A program made the translations under genes and the position numbers. From Phycisphaerae bacterium (GTDB lineage: Bacteria > Planctomycetota > Phycisphaerae > Phycisphaerales > Phycisphaeraceae), in contig JAUIGU010000034.1 in NCBI GenBank assembly GCA_030432595.1, forward strand, positions 1 through 41,673: DNA of 41,673 nucleotides, in the 5' to 3' direction. The notes under the pieces are model-generated. The model was not told where the DNA came from. It searched no databases and was given only the letters and a program-made list of their open reading frames with translations. Shown piece after piece: positions 17,086 to 26,307 of this stretch; position 1 is the stretch's first letter; each line of letters opens with the position of its first letter.

Positions 17086-17403
17086 TCATACGCGGATCTG
17101 CTTCACCTCTTCGTACGCGTCCATCATTTTGTTCCGGACCTGAAGCAGCATCTGGAACGCGAGGTCGGCCTTCTGTTTGGCGGTCATCACGGCGGCGACG
17201 TCGTCGCGCTTGCCGGCCACGACATCCTCGATCGCGGTCTGCGCGTCCTGTTGGAGCGCGTTGACGCGTTCGAGGTTCTGCATGAGCACGTCCTTGAAGT
17301 CCGGGCCGGCGGCGGGACCGGCGGCACCGGGCGCGGACGGCGGGCGTCCCGGCTGGATCGGGCCGGGGCCTTGGGCGTTGATGAGTCCGAGGGGGTCGGT
17401 CAT
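17086..17403 (-). CDS. fliE: Flagellar hook-basal body protein FliE
   Basis: 105 residues. FliE joins the MS ring to the rod. The N-terminal third is a Pro/Gly/Ala-rich stretch (PGPIQPGRPPSAPGAAGPA) longer than usual. The conserved part follows: FKDVLMQNLERVNALQQDAQ, then VMTAKQKADLAFQMLLQVRN and KMMDAYEEVKQIRV, the family end. It lies between flgC and fliF in the standard flgB-flgC-fliE order. No good Shine-Dalgarno is visible before the ATG. Confidence 0.94.
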   Translation of the reverse strand: MTDPLGLINAQGPGPIQPGRPPSAPGAAGPAAGPDFKDVLMQNLERVNALQQDAQTAIEDVVAGKRDDVAAVMTAKQKADLAFQMLLQVRNKMMDAYEEVKQIRV

Positions 17404-17453
17404 GGTCGGGGGTCCGGGGCGTCGCGGCGCTCAGCCCTGGCTTGGGGCGTTCG

Positions 17454-17855
17454 TCAGGAAAGCAGGGTCAGCGAGTTGGCGATCATGCGCTTGGTCGCCT
17501 CGGCGGCGGTGATGTTGGCTTCGTAGGCGCGGCTGGCGTCGATGGCGTTGATCTGTTCGTTGATCGGCTCGATGTTGGGGTGCCAGACGACGCCGTTCTC
17601 GTCGGCCATCGGGTGGTTGGGCATGATCCGGGCGACGAACGGCGAGTCGTCGAGCTCGATGCGTTTGACGTGGACGCCGCCGCTGTTGCCGCGCCCGTCG
17701 CCGGTGGTAAGGATCGCGATGCGCCGGCGGAAGGGCGAGTTGGTCACGCCGTCCTGGGTGATGGTGTTCGCGTTGGCGACGTTGGCGGCGACGGTGTCGA
17801 GTCGCGTGCGCTGGGCGACGAGGCCGGAGGTCGAGATGTCGAGGGCGCCGAACAT
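17454..17855 (-). CDS. flgC: Flagellar proximal rod protein FlgC
   Basis: 133 residues, normal length. FlgC is a subunit of the proximal rod. The N-terminus FGALDISTSGLVAQRTRLDT and VAANVANANT carry the axial-protein signature. The C-terminus NPHYMP-like region reads MPNHPMADENGVVWHPNIEP, then INAIDASRAYEANITAAEA and MIANSLTLLS, all typical. No Shine-Dalgarno precedes the start; seven heptamer repeats lie there instead. Confidence 0.96.
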   Translation of the reverse strand: MFGALDISTSGLVAQRTRLDTVAANVANANTITQDGVTNSPFRRRIAILTTGDGRGNSGGVHVKRIELDDSPFVARIMPNHPMADENGVVWHPNIEPINEQINAIDASRAYEANITAAEATKRMIANSLTLLS

Positions 17856-17859
17856 GTTG

Positions 17860-17908
17860 AGTGGTTAGTTCTTAGTGGTCAGTGGTCAGTGGTCAGTGAT
17901 GAGTCATG
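17860..17908. repeat. Seven tandem heptamers before flgC
   Basis: Units in order: AGTGGTT, AGTTCTT, AGTGGTC, AGTGGTC, AGTGGTC, AGTGATG, AGTCATG. The period is exactly 7 bp. They fill most of the flgB-flgC gap and end 4 bases from the flgC start codon. No inverted partner arm is visible in this gap. Confidence 0.92.
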
Positions 17909-17948
17909 AAGGAATGTCAGCGACGAGATTCATCGCGTCTGCCCCGGC

Positions 17949-18383
17949 TCACACGCGTTCCCGGATGGCGGTGCGGATCAGGTCGAACTGGTTCTTGAGC
18001 ATGGCGACGCCCATCTGGTGGGCCATGGTGTTCTCGGCGACGTCCTGCATGATGCGTTCGAGGTCGCGGTTGTTCTGGTCGTGGAACATGACGTTCTCGT
18101 CCAGGGGCCCGGGGGCGATGTCGAGGCCGTCGGGCCGGAAGCGCACGTCGCCGGTGTCTTCGAAGTCCGGAGCGCTGCGGTCGGGGGTTTCGCCGCTGCG
18201 CTTACGGGCCAGGGCGTCGCCCAGGGACCGCTGAAACGCCTTGACGTCCAGGTCGCGCGGGCGGAAGTAGGGCGTCGAGAGGTTCGCGACGTTGTCGGCG
18301 AGGACCTGTTGCCGCGCCTCGGTGAACTGGACGAGGCGCTCGAGCGCGGGCAACGCGCCGCCGTTGAACATGTCGCCGATCAT
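17949..18383 (-). CDS. flgB: Flagellar proximal rod protein FlgB
   Basis: About 144 residues. FlgB is a proximal rod subunit. The axial signature lies in ARQQVLADNVANLSTPYFRP (residues about 22-41), followed by DLDVKAFQRSLGDAL. The C-terminal helix (VAENTMAHQMGVAMLKNQFD) is typical. The start at 18383 (MIGDMFNGGA) fits the family better than the longer frame at 18416, and only the shorter start lies downstream of the candidate -24/-12 promoter with room for transcription start. It is the first structural gene after the two-component regulators. Confidence 0.93.
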   Translation of the reverse strand: MIGDMFNGGALPALERLVQFTEARQQVLADNVANLSTPYFRPRDLDVKAFQRSLGDALARKRSGETPDRSAPDFEDTGDVRFRPDGLDIAPGPLDENVMFHDQNNRDLERIMQDVAENTMAHQMGVAMLKNQFDLIRTAIRERV

Positions 18384-18411
18384 CGCCGCACCTGCTTTCC
18401 GGCGGTTCCGC

Positions 18412-18428
18412 AGCAATCCTGATGCCGG
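18412..18428 (-). promoter_or_regulatory. Candidate sigma-54 (-24/-12) promoter for flgB
   Basis: On the minus strand the sequence CCGGCATCAGGATTGCT has GG (18426-18425) and GC (18414-18413) separated by exactly 10 bases. GGCA and TTGC match the consensus. The predicted transcription start is about 18 bases before the flgB ATG. The gene directly upstream encodes a sigma-54 activator, which supports the call. Confidence 0.6.
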
Positions 18429-18478
18429 GCGCGGGTCGGCGTTGAAGGCGCGAGCGTCGAGGCCAGCCCGGGGCGAGT

Positions 18479-18513
18479 GCGCAGATGTTGCGCGGCCGGC
18501 GCATCAACTGCGC
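18479..18513. promoter_or_regulatory. Inverted repeat upstream of the flgB promoter, possible activator site
   Basis: The left arm GCGCAGATGTTGCGC (18479-18493) and right arm GCGCATCAACTGCGC (18499-18513) match at 13 of 15 positions around a 5-base centre. It lies 50-90 bases upstream of the -24 element, where NtrC-type activators bind dyads. It could also be a hairpin ending the regulator transcript, but no T-run follows on the minus strand. Confidence 0.4.
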
Positions 18514-18545
18514 GTCCATCAAAGACGGGGGTGATCGGTTTGGAC

Positions 18546-20044
<1,499 letters not shown>

Positions 20045-20048
<4 letters not shown>

Positions 20049-21043
20049 GGTTGTGCGTTCTCCGATGGAGCGTCCGTCGCTGGGATGGGTGAGTCGGTTT
20101 GGCCGGGCAAAGTCAGGGTGAAGACCGCGCCGCCGTGGCCCGGGTCGTTGTGGACGCCGATCGAGCCGCCGTGCGCGTCGATGATCCGGTGGACGATCGC
20201 CAAACCCAGGCCCGTGCCCGTGCTGCGGGTGGTGAAGAAGGGGTTGAAGATGCGGTCCACCGCGTCGTCGGCGATGCCGGGCCCGCGGTCGGCGATGCAG
20301 ATGCGCACGTCTTGGCTGTCGTCCCGGTCGAACTCGATCTGGATCCGACGTTCCGTAAGCGTGTCCGTAGACGTCTGCCCGCCCTCGCCGTCCTGCATCG
20401 CGTCCACGGCGTTCCGCAAGAGGTTCAGCAGCGCCTGTTGCAGAAGCCCGGCGTCGGCGAAGAGTGAATCGACGCCCAGCCGGACCTCGACTTCAACGCC
20501 TTGCCGCTGAAGCTCGGGCCGGTGCGCTTCGAGGACGCGGGAGATCAGGTCGCGCACGGCGATGGGCTTGGCGTCGGGCTCGACCTGCCGGGAGAAGCTC
20601 AGGACGTCGTTGACCACGGCCGAGAGCCCACGGACCGCGTCGCCGATACGCCCGGCGTTGGTGCGGACGCCGTCGGCGAGGGCGTGGCCACCCAGCAGCG
20701 GCGCGTCGTTGCCGATCATCTCGGCGTAGAGCCCGATGGCGGCGAGCGGGTTGCGGACCTCGTGGGCGATGCCCGCGGCCATCTCGCCCAGTGCCGCCAA
20801 CCGCTTGGACCGCTGCAACTGCGCGTCGGCGGAGGCGAGCTCACGCCGCAGCCGAAGCACCTCCTGCTGCAACGTTTCGTGGCTGTGCTGAAGCCGTTCG
20901 GTGACGGCGTGGTAGGCCTCGATCACCTCGCGCAGGTCGGACGTGCTCAAGACCGCGGGCGGCGCAGCGGCGGCCGACGCACCGTCCGCGGCGGGGCGGT
21001 GCGCGTCGGCGGCGTCGAGGCTCGGCGAGGCCAGCGCGGTCAT
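20045..21043 (-). CDS. Soluble histidine kinase (NtrB/FlgS/FleS type)
   Basis: 332 residues with no membrane helix. A short coiled coil (EVIEAYHAVTERLQHSHETL) precedes the DHp domain with the H-box GEMAAGIAHEVRNPLAAIGL; the His is at about residue 113. ATPase motifs follow: LNLLRNAVDAMQ (N box), DRGPGI and GTGLGLAIVHRI (G boxes). There is no visible PAS or other sensor domain, as in FlgS of epsilonproteobacteria, which senses the export apparatus. It should phosphorylate the regulator encoded directly downstream (4-base overlap). It is coupled to the flgN-like gene upstream. Confidence 0.9.
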
Positions 21044-21543
21044 CCGCGGCGGTCCGTGAAGCGGGCGGCGCCGGACGGGGCGGCGACCTTGTAGGCCGAC
21101 AGCGCGGCGGGCGTGCGGGCGGTGCGTTCGAGCTGCTGCTTGACCGCATCGCGGCCGGCGCTCAGCTCGGACTTGTCGCGCTCGTCCTGCTGAATGATGT
21201 CTTCGAGCAGGCCCTGCACGTCGTCGACCAACTCGCGCAGGTGGGTGCGGACCTCGGGCTGGGCGTCCTCGGCGATCTGCGACATCCGCGGCCGCAGCGG
21301 TGCGAGTTGTTCGTTGAGCGTCGTCAGCGCCTCGACGTGTCCCTGGCGCTGGCCGAGCACGGTGAGCAGTTGCTCGGCCTGGCCGTGGTGGATGAGGTCC
21401 TGCTGCCGGTCCGAGAGCGCCTTGAGTTGGCGGTAATGATCGCGCTGGTGGGTCAGCAGCTTGACGAGGGTGTGGGCCTCGGCGTCGCCGCCGGAAGGCT
21501 GGCCGGGCGGCGGTTCGCTGAACGCGGTGGGCGGTGGGGTCAT
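21040..21543 (-). CDS. FlgN-like flagellar export chaperone
   Basis: 167 residues, mostly helical. After a Pro-rich start come HTLVKLLTHQRDHYRQLKAL and LIHHGQAEQLLTVLGQRQGH, the arrangement of FlgN-family chaperones for hook-associated proteins. The long frame upstream to 21870 has no family-like sequence. The ATG at 21543 has a strong AGGAGG 8 bases before it, so this start is chosen. It is the first gene of the flagellar run and overlaps the kinase start (ATGA). The family call rests on helix pattern and context, because sequence conservation in FlgN is low. Confidence 0.68.
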   Translation of the reverse strand: MTPPPTAFSEPPPGQPSGGDAEAHTLVKLLTHQRDHYRQLKALSDRQQDLIHHGQAEQLLTVLGQRQGHVEALTTLNEQLAPLRPRMSQIAEDAQPEVRTHLRELVDDVQGLLEDIIQQDERDKSELSAGRDAVKQQLERTARTPAALSAYKVAAPSGAARFTDRRG

Positions 21544-21936
21544 CCTGACGGCCTCCTCTGGGGCGAGGGGATGAGGCGGCGGCGTCCTGCCGGTGCCTCG
21601 GCTGATGCGGGTTATCGGCCGATCTTGCGCGTCGGCATGAACCGAAACTTCACACGCCGGCCGAATTTGCGCTGAAGTGTTCAACCGCCAAACCGCTGCG
21701 GGGCCACGGGTTACACCCACCACAACATGTGGGGTCGCCGCGCGGAGCGCGCAAGTGATCCGGCGGGCCCGGAAGGCCGAAGGGGGGCTTACCGAGGGCC
21801 ATTCTGATCGCGTCGTTGTTGCCGCGTCGTTAAACTGTGGCCGGCTGGCACGGACGCTCGCCGCTCTCACCCGGGCACGGACGCAGGTCGTCGAGTTACG
21901 ACGCGTTTTTCCCTGTGGGGGTTACAGGAGCGTCTC
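21544..21936. other. Divergent promoter region of the flagellar run
   Basis: There is no gene in these 393 bases. They must hold promoters for the flagellar run (-) and a small gene (+). On the minus strand a GCCGATAA sequence (21619-21612), identical to the sigma-28 -10 box, lies about 70 bases before the flgN-like start, but no good -35 sits at the right distance. It overlaps a 10-bp palindrome ATCGGCCGAT. Confidence 0.5.
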
Positions 21937-22194
21937 ATGATCGGGCAACTCGTGCTACCGGTGGTCGATCCCACCTCGAATCAGCGTTCACGCCTGCGGG
22001 CGGTCTTGAACGACGACATGTGTTGGCAGTGCGACGACCCCGAGTGGGCCAACGTGCTCAACGCGCAGTTCCAGGCCTCGGACAGCGCCTACGGCGGCGA
22101 GTCGGCGGGACGCTTCCTGCTCTACCGCGCCGCAGAACGCCTCGGGGCACGGGTGCAGCTTGGCGAAGCGCAAGCGGCCGAGCCGTTGGCTTAA
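21937..22194 (+). CDS. Small unknown soluble protein, divergent from the flagellar run
   Basis: 85 residues, not recognised. It contains MCWQCDDPEWANVLNAQFQA, with two Cys three residues apart, but a lone CxxC pair is not a zinc ribbon. There is no signal peptide or membrane segment. A good AGGAG lies 8 bases before the ATG, and codon use fits the genome, so it is probably real. It shares its upstream region with the flagellar operon, so co-regulation is possible. Confidence 0.62.
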   Translation: MIGQLVLPVVDPTSNQRSRLRAVLNDDMCWQCDDPEWANVLNAQFQASDSAYGGESAGRFLLYRAAERLGARVQLGEAQAAEPLA

Positions 22195-22204
22195 TTGCGC
22201 GTCT

Positions 22205-22516
22205 ATGGACCAACCCCCACCAAACATTCGTTGGCTGGTAGTGGTTGGATTCTTTCTGGTAGGTGCTTACGCGGTTTTGGCCGCGTGTATGTTCGCGTTC
22301 GTGGTTTGGGTGGCCGTGTTCGATAGCGAAGGCGGCGAGCCCGGTGCAGAGACGCTCTATTCGGTTTTCTACTTTCTGCCGGCCGTGCTGGTGTTGGCAC
22401 TGATTGCTGGGGTTGCGAGCGTGACCAATCGTAACGCACAGATTGTGGCCGCGGTCTTAGCGGTGACTGCGTCGCTCGGCATTTACCTGGTTGGTGTTGT
22501 CAATACGGGCGGGTGA
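22205..22516 (+). CDS. Small membrane protein, three predicted helices
   Basis: 103 residues. Three hydrophobic segments: WLVVVGFFLVGAYAVLAACM, then YSVFYFLPAVLVLALIAGVA and IVAAVLAVTASLGIYLVGVV. A short acidic loop (DSEGGEPGAE) follows the first. The start at 22205 (MDQPPPNIRW) follows the previous gene by 10 bases. A longer frame overlapping the upstream gene is less likely. GC content is lower than in the neighbours. Function unknown. Confidence 0.6.
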   Translation: MDQPPPNIRWLVVVGFFLVGAYAVLAACMFAFVVWVAVFDSEGGEPGAETLYSVFYFLPAVLVLALIAGVASVTNRNAQIVAAVLAVTASLGIYLVGVVNTGG

Positions 22517-22544
22517 ACGCAATTCTTGCTGATTCATACACGGC

Positions 22545-23426
22545 TCAACCGAACCGGCCGGTGATGTAGTTTTCGGTCTGCTGCTTCTTGGGTTTGGTGA
22601 ACAGTTCGACCGTGGGGCCGAACTCGATCAGTTCGCCCTGGAACAGGAACGCGCAGAAATCGGACGCGCGGGCGGCCTGCTGCATGTTGTGGGTCACGAT
22701 GGCGATGGTGTACTGCTGCTTGAGGTCGGCCATCAGGTCCTCGATGGCCACAGTGGACTTGGGGTCCAGGGCGGAGCAGGGCTCGTCCATCAGCAGGATC
22801 TCTGGTTCGGCGGCGATGGCGCGGGCGATGCAGAGGCGCTGCTGCTGGCCGCCGGACAGGCCGAGGGCGGACTGCTTGAGGCGGTCTTTGACCTCGTCCC
22901 ACAGCGCGGCGCCGCGGAGGGAGTTTTCGACGATCTCGTCGGTCTCGCTGCCGGAGAGCTTGAGGTGCAGGCGCGGGCCGAAGGCGACGTTGTCGTAGAT
23001 CGACTTGGGGAAGGGGTTGGGTTTCTGGAAGACCATGCCGATGCGGCGGCGGAGGTTGACGACATCGACGTCTTTGTCGAGCAGGTTCTCGCCGTGGAGC
23101 ATGGCTTTGCCCTCGGCGCGGGCGCTGGGGACCAGGTCGTTCATGCGGTTGATCCAGCGCAGGAACGTGGATTTTCCGCAGCCGGAGGGCCCGATGAACG
23201 CGGTGACGCGTTTCTCGGCGATGGGCATGGAGATGTTTTTGCACGCCTGGAAGCTGCCGTACCAGCAGTTGAAGTCTTCGATTTCGATGAGCGCGGGCGC
23301 GTCGGCGGCGCTCTGAATGTCGGAGGCCTTGAGCCCCAGGGCCGCGGTGGGCGGCGGGGGCGCGGCACGCAGCGGGCTGGCGTCACCGGCGGCGGTCGGG
23401 GGCGTGTCGGTCATGGCTTCGTGCAT
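22545..23426 (-). CDS. pstB: Phosphate ABC transporter ATP-binding protein PstB
   Basis: 293 residues. PstB powers high-affinity phosphate import. It shows Walker [14 protein letters not shown], the Pst-type [19 protein letters not shown], the signature [19 protein letters not shown], and Walker [14 protein letters not shown]. The N-terminal 45 residues are an Ala/Pro-rich extension before the usual start ([20 protein letters not shown]). GGAG lies 8 bases before the ATG at 23426, which supports the longer form. It is last in the pst group; no phoU gene follows in this window. Confidence 0.97.
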   Translation of the reverse strand: MHEAMTDTPPTAAGDASPLRAAPPPPTAALGLKASDIQSAADAPALIEIEDFNCWYGSFQACKNISMPIAEKRVTAFIGPSGCGKSTFLRWINRMNDLVPSARAEGKAMLHGENLLDKDVDVVNLRRRIGMVFQKPNPFPKSIYDNVAFGPRLHLKLSGSETDEIVENSLRGAALWDEVKDRLKQSALGLSGGQQQRLCIARAIAAEPEILLMDEPCSALDPKSTVAIEDLMADLKQQYTIAIVTHNMQQAARASDFCAFLFQGELIEFGPTVELFTKPKKQQTENYITGRFG

Positions 23427-23474
23427 GGTACGGGCTCCGGCAAGACGGACCCGGGGGCATCGGGTGGGTCGGGG

Positions 23475-25046
23475 TCAGTTCTTCTGGGTGAACTTCTGAC
23501 GGATCAGCACCGCCAAGGCGTTGAACGAGAGCAGCACCACCAGCAGGACGATGATGCCGGCGGCGGCGGCGTCGCGGAAGCCTTCGTCGGGCATGCCGGT
23601 CCACTGGAAGATCTGTAAGGGCAGGGCGGAGAAGCTGTCCATGAGCGTGCCCTCGCCGAACCCGGGCTTGGGCCCGGGGACGAAGGTGATGAAGACGGCA
23701 CCAAGCATGAGCAGCGGCGCCGCCTCGCCGATGGCGCGGGACATCGCCAGGATCGACCCGGTGCAGATCCCCGGGATCGCACCTGGGAGCACAACCTGAC
23801 GGATCGACTGCCACTTGGTTCCGCCTAACGCCAGGCAACCGGCCCGCATGCTCGGCGGCACGGAACGGATCGCCTCCTGGCTGGCCACAATGACCACGGG
23901 CAGCACCACGAGCATCAACGTCAGCCCGCCGGCGAGCAGCCCGCGGCCGAACGGTAACTGCAGGTAATACCACGCGCGGTAGTCGATGGGCGTGGCCTTG
24001 GTGCCGGCCGGCACGATGTCGCCGGCCCCGGAGGCGGCGATCTCGGCGGCCTTGAGCTCGCCGGTCAGAGAGCGCCGCGCCCGCGTCACGGCCAGGCCGT
24101 CCAGCCCGTTCATCGCCAGGAACTGCGCGGTCGCAATGCCGCTGAGTTTGCCGACGTCGGCCTGCATCACCACGCCCTCGAAGACCTGCTCGGACATCGC
24201 GGCCGCTTGTTCTTCGGTGATGGCCACCGGGCCCCGCCCGTTCTCGCGCCGCTCACGGATCAACCGGTTGATCCGCCCGTCCAGCGCGCTGAAGTTGCGG
24301 TCGATGCCTGCTTCGATCGGGCCGACTTCTTCGGCCGACATCACGCGGACCGATGCCGACTCTGCCCCCGGCACCGGCGCGATCAGGAACTCCATCGTCG
24401 CCTCGACCGGGCGCTCCGACTTGGCCTCCGCCTCGTCCGCCGCCGCCACATAGAAAAACGATCCGCCCAGGCCTTCGTAGGTGTGGTACCAGCGCTGCCC
24501 GACTTTGAAGAACGGGTCGCCGGCGTGGCCCGCGAAGAAGATGAACTGCGCGAACACGGTCAAGCCCAGGATGCCGTACACGATCGACGGCACACCCGCG
24601 AGGTTGGTGATGTTGAGCTGGACGAACCCGTGCAGCCAGCCCAGGAAGCGGTTCCGGGGCTTGTACTCCTCGAGCAGGATGGCGGTGCCCACGCCCAGCG
24701 GGATCGCGGTCAGGGCGGTGATGATCAGCAGCCAGATGGTCCCGACGATCGCCGGGGCCAGGCCGGCCTCTTCGGGCTGCGAGCTGTGGAACCCGGTCAT
24801 GAACTCGCCGAAGCTGCCGAACAGACGCGGCGCCCCGCGGAAGGTGATCGCGGCGATGAGCACGACGAGGATGACGATGGCCAGCAGCGCCGCCGCGATG
24901 CAGACGACCTGGAACCAGCGGTCTTTGGCGCGGCGGACGCCGCGCGGCCGGGGCTGATACTTCGGCGTCGGCGCGGCCGGACCGGCGGATTCACCGGTTG
25001 CGGGGGCCGGCGGCTTGGGCGGGGGCGGGGCGGTGGCAGAGGTCAT
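23475..25046 (-). CDS. pstA: Phosphate ABC transporter permease PstA with a large insertion
   Basis: 523 residues, compared with about 290 in most PstA proteins. The N-terminus is a cytoplasmic Pro/Ala-rich tail of about 40 residues, then a first helix (VVCIAAALLAIVILVVLIAA). The permease core includes FVQLNITNLAGVPSIVYGIL and the coupling loop ALGGTKWQSIRQVVLPGAIP, which contacts PstB. An extra region of about 180 residues (about 170-350), charged and hydrophilic, sits between two helices and probably faces the periplasm. It contains IDRNFSALDGRINRLIRERR. It lies between pstC and pstB. Confidence 0.94.
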   Translation of the reverse strand: MTSATAPPPPKPPAPATGESAGPAAPTPKYQPRPRGVRRAKDRWFQVVCIAAALLAIVILVVLIAAITFRGAPRLFGSFGEFMTGFHSSQPEEAGLAPAIVGTIWLLIITALTAIPLGVGTAILLEEYKPRNRFLGWLHGFVQLNITNLAGVPSIVYGILGLTVFAQFIFFAGHAGDPFFKVGQRWYHTYEGLGGSFFYVAAADEAEAKSERPVEATMEFLIAPVPGAESASVRVMSAEEVGPIEAGIDRNFSALDGRINRLIRERRENGRGPVAITEEQAAAMSEQVFEGVVMQADVGKLSGIATAQFLAMNGLDGLAVTRARRSLTGELKAAEIAASGAGDIVPAGTKATPIDYRAWYYLQLPFGRGLLAGGLTLMLVVLPVVIVASQEAIRSVPPSMRAGCLALGGTKWQSIRQVVLPGAIPGICTGSILAMSRAIGEAAPLLMLGAVFITFVPGPKPGFGEGTLMDSFSALPLQIFQWTGMPDEGFRDAAAAGIIVLLVVLLSFNALAVLIRQKFTQKN

Positions 25047-25086
25047 GGCGTCAACAATTCAGGGTTGCCGAAGAAAGCCGGGCCGC

Positions 25087-26124
25087 TCAGTCGTACGCCT
25101 GGCGGAAGCGCTGGCGCACGTACCCGCCGAACACGGTCAGCAGCAGCGTGATCAAAAACAGCATGAAGCCCACGGCGTACACCGAGAGGTACTCCACGCT
25201 CGCGTGGGACACGTCGCCCAGGAAGATCTGCACGATGTACCCGGTCATGGTCTGCGTGTCGCTGGTCACGTCGAATACCGACGCGGGGTTCTCCGCGAGG
25301 TTCGGCGGCAACGCACCCGCCGCCAGCGCGACGATCATCGTCTCGCCCACCGCCCGGGCCACCGCCAGCAGAAACGCGGCAACGATCCCTGAAAGCCCCG
25401 CCGGTACCACCACCTTCACCGCCGTCTCGAAACGCGATGCGCCCAGCCCGAAGCTGCCTTCGCGCAGCGCCCGCGGCACCGCTCGCAGCGCGTCCTCCGA
25501 CAGCGAGGTCACGATCGGCAGGCACATGATCCCCACCGCCAGCCCCGCGGCCAGCACGTTGTAGGTCCCGATGTCGAACGGGTTCCAAACCTGCCCGTTC
25601 TCGTCCGTGATGAACGAGAACCGCAGCACCGGTGTGATAAACGTCAGCGCGAAAAACCCGAACACCACCGTCGGCACGCCCGCGATCACCTCGAGCACCG
25701 GCTTGATGAACGCACGCACCCGCGGCGAGGCGTACTCGCTCAGCCAGATCGCCACGACCAGCCCCAGCGGCAGCGCGAACGCCATCGCCACGAACGTGAC
25801 CTGCAGCGTCCCGACGATCAGCGGCCAGATGCCGAAGTGCTTCTCGGCGCCCAGCAGCGGGTTCCATTCCCCGCCGGTCAAAAACTCGGTGAGCGAGACT
25901 GTGACCTCTTCGCCGGACACGTCCTTGATCGCGTGGCCGAAGAAGTCCGCCGCGTTGGTCAGCAGGATGTAGAGGATCATCACCATCGTGCCGACGGTGA
26001 ACAGCCCGCAGCCGATGAGCAACGCGACGATGAGTTTTTCGCGGACATCCCGGAGTTTCACGGAGCGCGGCTTGCCGAAGGCGGAGCCGGGCGTGGGGGG
26101 GGTGCCGGTCGGCAGGGCGGTCAT
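25087..26124 (-). CDS. pstC: Phosphate ABC transporter permease PstC
   Basis: 345 residues, about six membrane helices. The first is LIVALLIGCGLFTVGTMVMI. GLVVAIWLSEYASPRVRAFI and VLEVIAGVPTVVFGFFALTF are typical of PstC. The coupling loop is FGLGASRFETAVKVVVPAGL, and RAVGETMIVALAAGALP is the family motif. A moderate extra loop near residues 80-100 (GGEWNPLLGAEKHFGI) is also normal for PstC. It pairs with PstA to form the channel. AAGGA lies about 11 bases before the ATG. Confidence 0.96.
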   Translation of the reverse strand: MTALPTGTPPTPGSAFGKPRSVKLRDVREKLIVALLIGCGLFTVGTMVMILYILLTNAADFFGHAIKDVSGEEVTVSLTEFLTGGEWNPLLGAEKHFGIWPLIVGTLQVTFVAMAFALPLGLVVAIWLSEYASPRVRAFIKPVLEVIAGVPTVVFGFFALTFITPVLRFSFITDENGQVWNPFDIGTYNVLAAGLAVGIMCLPIVTSLSEDALRAVPRALREGSFGLGASRFETAVKVVVPAGLSGIVAAFLLAVARAVGETMIVALAAGALPPNLAENPASVFDVTSDTQTMTGYIVQIFLGDVSHASVEYLSVYAVGFMLFLITLLLTVFGGYVRQRFRQAYD

Positions 26125-26214
26125 GCCTGGGCGTCCTTGAGCCCGAAGCGCGGCGGGGAGGGCCGATTCGGGCGGGCGTTGTGGGGCGAGTGCGGTGGGT
26201 CGATTCTTGTAAAA

Positions 26215-26246
26215 CCGCGGCGGCGGACGTTGATCCGCCGCCGCGG
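26215..26246 (-). terminator. Strong hairpin between pstS and pstC
   Basis: A perfect 13-bp all-but-one G+C stem (CCGCGGCGGCGGA / TCCGCCGCCGCGG) with a 6-base loop, followed on the minus strand by TTTTAC. It can partly terminate transcription or protect the pstS mRNA end, so that the binding protein is made in excess over the permeases. Confidence 0.75.
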
Positions 26247-26307
26247 AAAGTGGGTCTTCGCGCCGAAGCCCGGGCGGGCCGGTCCCGGCGGTCGGCGGGT
26301 CGCCGGA

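Noticed and set aside
17860-17908. Tandem repeats as a CRISPR array
   Set aside because: The units are 7 bp and contiguous with no unique spacers; no cas genes are present.
21612-21619. Sigma-28 -10 box GCCGATAA before the flgN-like gene
   Set aside because: The -10 match is exact on the minus strand, but the nearest -35-like sequence (GAAGTTT) is about 25 bases away instead of 11-15.
21846-21861. Sigma-54-like TGGCACG with a downstream GC on the plus strand
   Set aside because: The spacing between GG and GC is 11, not 10, and the -12 half is CTCGC rather than TTGC.
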